This document shows, piece after piece, positions 1-5,709 of a stretch of DNA of 6,641 bases. Made by a program: the position numbers and the translations under genes. This DNA comes from Synergistales bacterium (lineage in GTDB: Bacteria > Synergistota > Synergistia > Synergistales > 79-D21): the NCBI GenBank assembly GCA_015657435.1, contig JADLKH010000003.1, positions 96,079 to 102,719 on the forward strand. The letters run 5' to 3'. The number at the start of each line of letters is the position of its first letter. Positions within the stretch are counted from its first letter, which is position 1. The notes under the pieces are model-generated. The model was not told where the DNA came from, did not search any database, and saw only the letters and a program-made list of their open reading frames with translations.

Positions 1-330
1 GGGAAGGGATTCCGCGAGCCAGGCCAGGACGGCACGGACGCGGTCGCTCTGGACGGGACAGTTTTCCAGCGGGACGAGCTCGTCCCGGACCTCCATGCCG
101 AAACGCCATCCGTCCCGGGGATCCCACCGGGCCCTGAGGACCGCCTTGTCGCGGTAGCCCCACCTTTCGGCGCCCCTCGGGGCTTCGACGGGGCGAAGCG
201 TCCCCGCCCACGGGGCGAGCCTTTCGGCCAGCCACGCCTCCTTCTGGGCGAGGCTCGAAGCCTCGTCCAGGTGGCGATGGCTGCATCCCCGGCATTCACG
301 CGGGCACCCCTTTGCGGGGAATTCCTCCAT
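1..330 (-). CDS. TrmA/RumA-family class I SAM-dependent RNA methyltransferase, N-terminal part (runs off the left edge)
   Basis: The reverse complement from 330 down to 1 is open for 110 codons from an ATG and continues past the window. The start has a strong ribosome-binding site, AAGGAGG (complement of 341-347), ten bases upstream. The protein begins MEEFPAKGCPRECRGCSHRH. Cysteines 9, 13 and 16 and a fourth at 91 in ENCP look like the four-cysteine iron-sulfur site of TrmA/RumA/RlmD-type uracil-C5 methyltransferases. WGYRDKA at 57-63 matches the conserved Y-R-x-K/R-A stretch that follows this site in the family, and FGM...LVPLENCP fits the next segment. No TRAM domain precedes the cysteines, so this is the short TrmA-like architecture. 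The Rossmann methyltransferase domain and catalytic cysteine lie outside the window. Family members methylate uridine in tRNA or 23S rRNA; the target here cannot be told. It is divergent from the HD-GYP gene. Confidence 0.8.
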   Translation of the reverse strand, partial: MEEFPAKGCPRECRGCSHRHLDEASSLAQKEAWLAERLAPWAGTLRPVEAPRGAERWGYRDKAVLRARWDPRDGWRFGMEVRDELVPLENCPVQSDRVRAVLAWLAESLP

Positions 331-355
331 CGGCGGACTCCCTCCTTGAAAAATG

Positions 356-385
356 ATGATACTGTAACGGGCTGTAGTCAGGCAA
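356..385 (-). promoter_or_regulatory. Possible sigma-70 promoter for the minus-strand RNA methyltransferase
   Basis: Read on the minus strand, TTGCCT (complement of 380-385) is followed after 18 bases by TATCAT (complement of 356-361). These match four of six and five of six consensus bases. It lies just upstream of the AAGGAGG ribosome-binding site, giving a short 5' leader. The 331-442 gap between the divergent genes is AT-richer than the genes around it. I saw no equally good plus-strand promoter in it for the HD-GYP gene. Confidence 0.35.
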
Positions 386-442
386 GGCGATTCATGTTAA
401 AGTCACATAAAAGTCTGTTCCTCCTTTGCGAGGTGCGGAACC

Positions 443-3400
443 GTGGCTTTTTCTCCGATCGAGGGCCCTGACTTTTCGAATCGCGATTTCTCCGACGCGT
501 CCAGGGAGGGGCCGGCGCCAAGTCCGGCCGGGTGCAGAAGGAGCCTGCGCGGCAAGCAGGGTTGCCGTGCTCTTTTTGTTGTGTCCTGCCTTATCTTTTC
601 CCTCGGTTTTCTGCCCGGCGCCGGCTATTCGGCTTCGGAAGCGCCTTCCGGGAGCGGATTCCCGTTGCCGGTCACGGGGGGCTCGTCATCGGGGCGGCTC
701 TCGCCGCCTTTTTCGCCGGACGGGGGCTCTGCGGGAAAACGATCGTCAAGCCTGAAAATCACGACCCTCTCCCCGCAGCGGAGGTTGCGCCGGTTCTTCC
801 CCCGTCGCCGAAATTCCGCCGGCGCAAGGGACGATTTCCTCCTGGAGGCCCAGAACCTGGCCCGAATCGGAACCTTCAGCTACCGGGCCGGGGGGGAGGA
901 AATCGACGCCTCGCCTTTCCTGAAGGTCCTTTTCGGTTTCCCTCCCGATCAGCCCGTTCTCCTGAAGGATGCCGAAAGCCGGATCCACCCCGACGACCGT
1001 TCCCCGATGCGAGTCGAGCTTGAGAAGGCCGTCGCGGGTGGCGGCACGGCCTGCGAACTCCGCGGACGGATTTCTCCCGGTTCGCGGGTGATTCGGCGCG
1101 TGTGCGCCCGGGTCCGCATCGTCCGCGACGCGGAGGAGCGGGCCGTGAGGTTTTTCGGAGTGCTTCAGGACCTGACGGAGCGCGAGGAGATGGAAAACCG
1201 CCTGCGGGTCAGCCAGGACCTTTTCCGCCAGTACATGGAAAACGCGCCGAGCGCCGTGATCATGGCTTCGACCCAGGGCCGCATCCAGGACGTGAGCCCG
1301 TCGGCGGAGCGGCTCTTCCGCCAGTCCAGGGAACGGCTTCTGGGCATGACGCTTCTCGACCTTTTTCCGGCAAACTACGTGGACGAGGGGCGCAAACGGC
1401 TCCGTGAGCTGGCCGGACGGGGGCACCTGAGCGTCGAGGTTCCGTTCCGGGCCGCGGAGGGACACGTCGGCTGGGGGAGGTGGGATGCCGTCAGCCTTTC
1501 CCAGGGAGCCTACATGGTTTTCCTGACGGACCTGACTCACGAGCACGAAACCCAGGAGGCCCTGCTCCACAGCGAGGAAGCGTTCAAGAGACTGGCGGAG
1601 AACCTTCCCACCCTCATTTTCAGGGTTGACGAGGATTTCCGGATGGTTTACCTCAACCCGACCACCGAGCGGTTCTTCGGCCGGACCCTTGAGGAGCTGC
1701 AGTGCAGAACCCTGGAGGCTTCGGGACTGCCGGCGGATTTCGTCCGGCAGTGGATGGACCCGTTGAGGGAGGTCTTCCGGACGGGTCAGGGAATGCGCTT
1801 CGAGGTGACCCTGGACACGGGGGCCACGATCCGCCATCTGCAGACCGCCCTTGTTCCCGAAAAAGCGGACCTCGGAATCGTCCGATCCATCCTGGCGGTT
1901 TCCACGGACATCACCGACATCAAGCGGCAGGAGGCGCGAACCCAGCAGCAAAGGGACTTCCTGGACGCCCTCATCCGGAACGCGGGGGAGGGCATCGCCG
2001 TATTCGACGCCGCGGGCCGTTTCCTCGTCTTCAATCCGGCCATGGAGGCCATGACCGGCTGGAGGCTGGAGGAACTGCAGCCGCCGGCCATCTCCTACTC
2101 CTTCTCGCGCGGGGAGGGATCCGCGGCGGCGATGGCCGGGATCCTGAAAGCCCTGGAAGGGGTGGATTCGGAGGAGGAACGCCTCCTCCCCTGCCGCGGG
2201 GACGTGGTGAAGACCGTCATGGTTTCTTCGAGTCCCCTTGCGGGCAACCCCGAAACCCTGACGCTGGTCATCGTCCGGGACATCACGGAGCAGAAGCGGG
2301 CCACCGAGGCCCTGGCCCGGGAACGGGCCTACCTGGACATGCTGTTCGACAACGCCCCGGACGGGATGGTCGTGACCGACCGTTCGGGTCAGATCCTCCG
2401 CGTGAACCGCCGCTTCTCCGAGATGTTCGGCTACGAGCGTCGCGAAGCGATGGGAAGTCAGATTGACGCGCTCGTGGCCCGGGACGGCTACGCACGGGAG
2501 GGGATGAACCTGACGCGGCAGGTGGCTTCGGGCCGGTCGGTCAGCGTGGAAACGGAGCGGGTCCGCAAGGACGGGACGCTTTTCCCCTGTCGGGCCATCG
2601 GCATCCCGATCCGCCTCGAGGGAGGCGATTTCCACCTCTACGTTCTATATCACGACCTGACGGAGATCCGGCAGAGGGAAGCCGAGCTCCGGCTGGCGAA
2701 CGAGGTCGTCAAGAGCAGCCCCGTCATTCTTTTCCGATGGTCGAACGATCCGGGGTCTCCCATCGACTACGTTTCGGAGAACGTTCGCCTCTGGGGATAC
2801 GACCCCGGCGAACTCGTCTCGCGGAGGCAGCCGTACGCGGACCTCATCCACCCCGAGGACAGGGAGGCCACCCTTCAGGAAGCCCGGGATTTCACGGAAG
2901 AACAGCGGGACGAATTCCAGCAGGAATACCGGATCGTCATGAACAACGGTCAGACCATCTGGGTCAACGACCAGACCCGGATCGTCAGGACGGCCGACGG
3001 AAACCCCGCCTTCTTCCAGGGGGTTGTCCTGGACATCACCGAGAAGAAACGCTTCGAACTCCTCCTGGAGGAGAACTACCGGACCATGCGCCGGGCCTGG
3101 GACGAAACGATCGAAGTGCTTTCCACCACCGTCGAGATGCGGGATCCCTACACCGCGGGCCATCAGCGGCGGGTTGCCCGCCTGGCGGGGGCCATCGCCG
3201 GGAAACTGAAAGTTCCAGAACAGTCCCGCTTCGCCGTGGAGCGGGCCTCCCTCCTCCACGACATTGGAAAGATCGAAGTTCCGGCCGAAATCCTCAGCAA
3301 GCCGGGAAGCCTCTCCCCCATCGAGATGGGCATCGTGAAACAGCATGTGGAGGCAGGCTGGAAGATCCTGAAGAACATCGCCCTTCCCTGGCCCCTGGCT

Positions 3401-3670
3401 GAAATCGTCTACCAGCACCATGAACTGCTGGATGGCAGCGGCTACCCCCGGGGGCTCAAGGGGGAGGAGATCTGCATCGAGGCCCGGATCATCACCGTGG
3501 CGGACATCGTGGAGGCCATGGCCTCCCACCGCCCGTTCCGCCCGTCGAGGGGGCTGGAGGCGGCGCTCGGGGAAATCGGCCGGCAAAGAGACAAAACCCT
3601 TGACGCGCAGGTGGTGGACGCCTGCCTCGATCTTTTCCGGAACGAGGCCTTCACGCTGGAAGGGGCCTGA
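443..3670 (+). CDS. Multi-PAS sensor protein with C-terminal HD-GYP domain, likely cyclic-di-GMP phosphodiesterase
   Basis: A 1075-residue protein. After an N-terminal hydrophobic segment (about 43-58) and a Ser/Arg-rich linker (about 65-127), six PAS-type sensor domains can be drawn at roughly 129-248, 259-366, 379-494, 505-617, 631-743 and 754-868. Each ends in the typical D-[IL]-T-[ED] signature, e.g. LQDLTERE, STDITDIK, VRDITEQK, VLDITEKK. The HD-GYP domain spans about 880-1070: H907 in DPYTAGHQRR, HD at 939-940 in LLHDIGK, H968, HHELLDGSGYP at 992-1002, and D1021 in ITVAD. The metal- and motif-defining residues are all present, so hydrolysis of c-di-GMP is the expected activity. There is no GGDEF, EAL, kinase or receiver domain. 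The GTG start has a weak GCGAGG ribosome-binding site nine bases upstream; no in-frame ATG occurs before residue 181, so the start is uncertain. The PAS ligands cannot be inferred. A possible frame disruption near 620-830 is listed separately. Likely first gene of an operon with the next two. Confidence 0.93.
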   Translation: MAFSPIEGPDFSNRDFSDASREGPAPSPAGCRRSLRGKQGCRALFVVSCLIFSLGFLPGAGYSASEAPSGSGFPLPVTGGSSSGRLSPPFSPDGGSAGKRSSSLKITTLSPQRRLRRFFPRRRNSAGARDDFLLEAQNLARIGTFSYRAGGEEIDASPFLKVLFGFPPDQPVLLKDAESRIHPDDRSPMRVELEKAVAGGGTACELRGRISPGSRVIRRVCARVRIVRDAEERAVRFFGVLQDLTEREEMENRLRVSQDLFRQYMENAPSAVIMASTQGRIQDVSPSAERLFRQSRERLLGMTLLDLFPANYVDEGRKRLRELAGRGHLSVEVPFRAAEGHVGWGRWDAVSLSQGAYMVFLTDLTHEHETQEALLHSEEAFKRLAENLPTLIFRVDEDFRMVYLNPTTERFFGRTLEELQCRTLEASGLPADFVRQWMDPLREVFRTGQGMRFEVTLDTGATIRHLQTALVPEKADLGIVRSILAVSTDITDIKRQEARTQQQRDFLDALIRNAGEGIAVFDAAGRFLVFNPAMEAMTGWRLEELQPPAISYSFSRGEGSAAAMAGILKALEGVDSEEERLLPCRGDVVKTVMVSSSPLAGNPETLTLVIVRDITEQKRATEALARERAYLDMLFDNAPDGMVVTDRSGQILRVNRRFSEMFGYERREAMGSQIDALVARDGYAREGMNLTRQVASGRSVSVETERVRKDGTLFPCRAIGIPIRLEGGDFHLYVLYHDLTEIRQREAELRLANEVVKSSPVILFRWSNDPGSPIDYVSENVRLWGYDPGELVSRRQPYADLIHPEDREATLQEARDFTEEQRDEFQQEYRIVMNNGQTIWVNDQTRIVRTADGNPAFFQGVVLDITEKKRFELLLEENYRTMRRAWDETIEVLSTTVEMRDPYTAGHQRRVARLAGAIAGKLKVPEQSRFAVERASLLHDIGKIEVPAEILSKPGSLSPIEMGIVKQHVEAGWKILKNIALPWPLAEIVYQHHELLDGSGYPRGLKGEEICIEARIITVADIVEAMASHRPFRPSRGLEAALGEIGRQRDKTLDAQVVDACLDLFRNEAFTLEGA
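620..830 (+). other. Possible pair of compensating frameshifts in the N-terminal linker of the HD-GYP sensor
   Basis: In the annotated frame this stretch encodes a low-complexity Ser/Pro/Arg-rich linker. The overlapping frame 1 is open from 532 to 1023 and here encodes a hydrophobic segment, GLVIGAALAAFFAGRGLCGK (679-738), which looks like a second membrane helix with a basic inner flank. A shift at the G6 run (676-681) followed by a return shift before about 830, for example near the C5 run at 799-803, would restore a two-helix membrane anchor in front of the first PAS domain. Third-position GC is similar in both frames, so base composition does not decide it. Confidence 0.3.
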
Positions 3671-3691
3671 ACCGGACGGAGGAGGGCATCG

Positions 3692-4963
3692 GTGGAGAAC
3701 TCCCGGGAGGTTTCGGCGCAAGACCGGCTACAGTACAGGATCCTGACCCTGACCTTCCTCGCTCTTGCCGCGACGGGATTTTTTTTCGACACGCCTTCGG
3801 GAATCGCGGGAGGCCTGCTGAGGATCATCACGGACCCGGACTATCTCATCACCGACTACATGGGCGTGGGAGGGGTCGGGGCCGCCTTCGTCAACAGCGG
3901 CCTGGTCTGCCTGCTCTGCATCGGCCTGCTGCGCCTTCAGCGGGTGCCGGTGACGGGGATCACGATCGCGGCCATCTGGACGATCGCCGGGTTTTCCTTT
4001 TTCGGGAAAAACCTGCTGAACGTGTGGTTCATCATGGCCGGAGTGTGGCTCTATGCCCGATACCGGAAGGAACCGTTCAGCCGTTTCATCTACTCCGCCC
4101 TTTTCGGGACGGCGCTGGCCCCGCTGGTCACGCAGATCCTTTTCGGCTTCGGGGCGCCCCTTTGGGTCAAGATCCCTCTCGCCACGCTTGCGGGCCTTTC
4201 CGTCGGGTTCGTGGTGCCGCCCCTCGGCGCAGCGATGATGCGCTTCCACCAGGGGTTCAACCTGTACAACATCGGGTTCGTGTCGGGGTTTGTCGGCTCG
4301 ATCGTGCTGTCCCTTTTCCGGTCCTACGGTTTCGTTCCGGAAACGCGCCTCATCTGGTCGACCGGGCACAACGCGACCCTTGCTCCGTTGTTCCTGGCCC
4401 TCTTCGGGGCCATGTTCCTCCTGGGCTTCGTGATGAACGGCCGGCGGCTGTCCGGCCTTGCGGCGCTCATGAGAAGGCCGGGACGGATCGTCACCGATTT
4501 CCTTCTCCTTTTCGGGGTGGGCCCGACCCTGATGAACATGGCCCTCGGAGGCGCCTGCGCGATCCTGTACCTCCTGGCCATCGGCGGGGACATCAACGGG
4601 CCGACGCTTGGCGGCGTCTTCACGGTGGTCGGTTTTTCGGCCTTCGGCAAGCATCCGCGAAACATGGCCCCGATCGTGGCGGGAGTGGCGATCGGAGGGC
4701 TCACGAAGGTATGGGGCCTGAGCGATCCGCGGATCCAGCTCGCCGCCCTCTTCGGGACGACCCTGGCGCCGGTGGCCGGCGAGTTCGGGATCCTCTGGGG
4801 CATCGCGGCGGGCTTCGTCCATTCTTCCCTGGTGCTGAACATCGGGACCCTGCACGCGGGGTTCAACCTTTACAACAACGGCTTTTCGGGAGGAACGGTG
4901 GCGGCCGTGCTGGTTCCTGTGATCGAAGCCCTTCGGACGGGGAGTGAGAAAAATGTCTCGTGA
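3692..4963 (+). CDS. Polytopic membrane protein with internal duplication, probable DUF1576 family
   Basis: A 423-residue, strongly hydrophobic protein with roughly 10-12 predicted membrane segments and no cleavable signal peptide. The GTG start is supported by GGAGGAGGG at 3678-3686, and the gene begins 21 bases after the HD-GYP stop codon, implying cotranscription. The two halves are homologous. GFSFFGK (100-106) pairs with GFSAFGK (314-320), SALFGTALAP (135-144) with AALFGTTLAP (351-360), and GFNLYN (188-193) with GFNLYN (390-395). The repeated Gly/Phe/Asn motifs in membrane-adjacent positions suggest a pseudo-symmetric transporter, channel or receptor fold. I assign DUF1576 from memory of the family's length and the FNLYNNGF motif; this needs a profile search. 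Substrate and function are unknown. Its place behind a c-di-GMP phosphodiesterase suggests a role in sensing or in a response linked to that signal, which is inference. Confidence 0.85.
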   Translation: MENSREVSAQDRLQYRILTLTFLALAATGFFFDTPSGIAGGLLRIITDPDYLITDYMGVGGVGAAFVNSGLVCLLCIGLLRLQRVPVTGITIAAIWTIAGFSFFGKNLLNVWFIMAGVWLYARYRKEPFSRFIYSALFGTALAPLVTQILFGFGAPLWVKIPLATLAGLSVGFVVPPLGAAMMRFHQGFNLYNIGFVSGFVGSIVLSLFRSYGFVPETRLIWSTGHNATLAPLFLALFGAMFLLGFVMNGRRLSGLAALMRRPGRIVTDFLLLFGVGPTLMNMALGGACAILYLLAIGGDINGPTLGGVFTVVGFSAFGKHPRNMAPIVAGVAIGGLTKVWGLSDPRIQLAALFGTTLAPVAGEFGILWGIAAGFVHSSLVLNIGTLHAGFNLYNNGFSGGTVAAVLVPVIEALRTGSEKNVS

Positions 4964-5300
4964 ACACGAACGGGTCGTGCACATGGTTTCCGAACTGCTG
5001 AACGTGCTCTTCTCGATGGGAGCTTCAAAGATCGACGTCCGGATCCTCGAGGAAGCGGACCGCTTCTTCATCTCCCTTCAGGGAAAGGCCTGCCTGGACA
5101 TCCGTCAGAAACTGAAGAAGACCCGGAGGCTGCTGCGGATGAACCGGAGCCGGGAGATGGAAGAGGAGCTCTGGTCTTTGGCGGGTTCGGTGGATTACGA
5201 CACGGAGCTTTCCCTGGTCGGGATGATGACGGACGAGGCGGAAATCCGGTATGATGAAGAAACGGGCGTTTTGGTCATCGAACTTCTAAGAAAAAAGTGA
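4953..5300 (+). CDS. Small conserved-looking soluble protein of unknown function (possible degenerate GHKL-ATPase-like domain)
   Basis: A 115-residue protein. The ATG at 4953 is preferred because GGGGAG (4939-4944) lies eight bases upstream. An in-frame GTG at 4944 would add three residues but overlaps that ribosome-binding site. The start overlaps the end of the membrane-protein gene by 11 bases, so the two are probably translationally coupled. No signal peptide or membrane helix is present. The apparent order is helix (about 1-22), two strands (KIDVRILEEADRFFISLQG, 25-43), a basic then acidic helical stretch (about 48-78), and a final beta hairpin (EAEIRYDEETGVLVIELLRK, about 95-114). I do not recognise the family. 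The outline loosely resembles a histidine-kinase or anti-sigma ATPase domain, with an N-box-like helix followed by strands and the terminal G-x-x-x-x-I-E-L strand, but the N-box Asn/His and the glycine-rich boxes are missing. A regulatory partner of the membrane protein is a guess from context. Confidence 0.8.
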   Translation: MSREHERVVHMVSELLNVLFSMGASKIDVRILEEADRFFISLQGKACLDIRQKLKKTRRLLRMNRSREMEEELWSLAGSVDYDTELSLVGMMTDEAEIRYDEETGVLVIELLRKK

Positions 5301-5371
5301 AAACAGAACCTTTATTTTAAGTTGTCGAAATTCTCGAAAAACCGCAGGAAAGATCAATCGAAAAATGGGGC
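5301..5371. other. AT-rich intergenic gap, no terminator seen
   Basis: This stretch separates the small-protein gene from the ilv promoter. It is much more AT-rich than the flanking genes. I see no GC-rich hairpin followed by a T tract, so the upstream operon has no obvious intrinsic terminator here. Only a weak TCGA inverted repeat around AATT (5326-5338) is visible. Confidence 0.5.
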
Positions 5372-5401
5372 TTGACAGAAAACCTCAAACCCATTTATGA
5401 T
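5372..5401 (+). promoter_or_regulatory. Sigma-70 promoter of the ilv leader and ilvN-ilvC operon
   Basis: A perfect -35 hexamer TTGACA (5372-5377) is followed after 18 bases by TATGAT (5396-5401), five of six matches to the -10 consensus. Transcription would start near 5408, giving about 65 bases of 5' leader before the leader-peptide start. The position directly ahead of the leader peptide and attenuator supports the call. Confidence 0.8.
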
Positions 5402-5472
5402 ACCGCCCAATAAAGATTAACCGGACGGCAGAAGCCTTAGACCGGCATCCCGAAAAAAAGGAGGGGAATTCC

Positions 5473-5565
5473 GTGAAGCCGAGCAACCGAGTCAGCAAGC
5501 AGCTCGTCCTGGTACTGGCGCTGATTATTGGACACGGGTTCCCTCCTGGGGCAGCCGGTGCCTAA
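5473..5565 (+). CDS. ilv operon leader peptide (Leu/Val/Ile attenuation peptide)
   Basis: A 30-codon frame with a GTG start and TAA stop, preceded by a very strong ribosome-binding site (AAGGAGGGG, 5458-5466) at good spacing. The peptide starts MKPSNRVSKQ, followed by LVLVLALII at residues 11-19: eight of nine consecutive codons specify leucine, valine or isoleucine, the end products controlling this operon. It ends GHGFPPGAAGA. A ribosome short of charged Leu-, Val- or Ile-tRNA should stall in this run and allow the antiterminator hairpin to form. The ending resembles the PPCGAAL stretch in the E. coli IlvL leader peptide, recalled from memory. The sequence also looks like a signal peptide (basic start, hydrophobic core, AGA end), but the stop codon, terminator and downstream ilv genes favour the leader role. 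Confidence 0.85.
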   Translation: MKPSNRVSKQLVLVLALIIGHGFPPGAAGA

Positions 5566-5598
5566 GCGCCGCGCGAGCTGAAACCCAGGCCGGGACCC
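5536..5598 (+). promoter_or_regulatory. Antiterminator hairpin of the ilv attenuator
   Basis: A long stem can be drawn directly. GGGTTCC (5536-5542) pairs with GGGACCC (5592-5598), including one G-U pair. CCTGGG (5545-5550) pairs with CCCAGG (5584-5589), CAGC (5552-5555) with GCTG (5577-5580), and GGTGC (5557-5561) with GCGCC (5566-5570), closed by the loop CTAA. That makes 22 pairs. Its 3' arm takes up 5588-5598, nearly all of the terminator's 5' arm, so the two structures exclude each other. Its 5' arm lies in leader codons 22-26, just after the Leu/Val/Ile run. A ribosome stalled early in that run leaves it free, while a ribosome reaching the stop codon at 5563-5565 would disrupt it. Confidence 0.8.
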
Positions 5599-5627
5599 GC
5601 AAAACAAGCGGGTCCCGGCCTTTTTTT
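5588..5627 (+). terminator. Intrinsic terminator of the ilv attenuator
   Basis: GGCCGGGACCCGC (5588-5600) and GCGGGTCCCGGCC (5608-5620) form a perfect 13-base-pair stem with loop AAAACAA, followed directly by seven T residues (5621-5627). This is a textbook rho-independent terminator. It sits 22 bases after the leader-peptide stop and before ilvN, so it works as a conditional attenuator rather than a gene-end terminator. Confidence 0.95.
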
Positions 5628-5709
5628 AGTCGCAACAGCACTTCAGGAAGTCGAATTCAAGAAAATGTCCAGAGACAGAGAGAGACAGTTTCAGGGAGGT
5701 GTCGATGTG

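Noticed and set aside
1702..2466. Plus-strand 254-codon frame inside the HD-GYP gene
   Set aside because: Its Gly/Pro/Arg-rich composition is typical of an out-of-frame read of GC-rich coding DNA; the PAS motifs lie in the other frame.
746..2635. Long minus-strand open frame (629 codons) opposite the HD-GYP gene
   Set aside because: It has no recognisable domain, is rich in Arg, Gly, His and Pro, and lies wholly antisense to a gene with unmistakable PAS repeats. High GC keeps stop codons rare in the opposite frame.
4944..4952. GTG start three codons upstream for the small protein
   Set aside because: It overlaps the likely ribosome-binding site GGGGAG, which is well placed for the ATG at 4953.
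2645..5071. Two further long minus-strand open frames (2645-3721 and 3728-5071)
   Set aside because: They are antisense to the HD-GYP domain and the membrane protein, with low-complexity charged composition and no recognisable motif.
5421..5445. Small hairpin-like inverted repeat (CCGG...GGC AGAA GCC...CCGG) in the ilv 5' leader
   Set aside because: The stems are only three and four base pairs with unpaired bases between; no pairing with the attenuator arms was found, so no function is claimed.
5473..5565. Leader frame as the signal peptide of a truncated secreted protein
   Set aside because: The composition fits a signal peptide, but the strong promoter, dense Leu/Val/Ile codons, overlapping exclusive hairpins, terminator and following ilv genes fit an attenuator much better. 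No remnant of a mature protein is seen in the terminator region.
5665..5709. Upstream ATG extending IlvN by 15 residues
   Set aside because: The extension would translate the ribosome-binding site GGGAGG and adds residues absent from the family; the ATG at 5710 fits both spacing and alignment.
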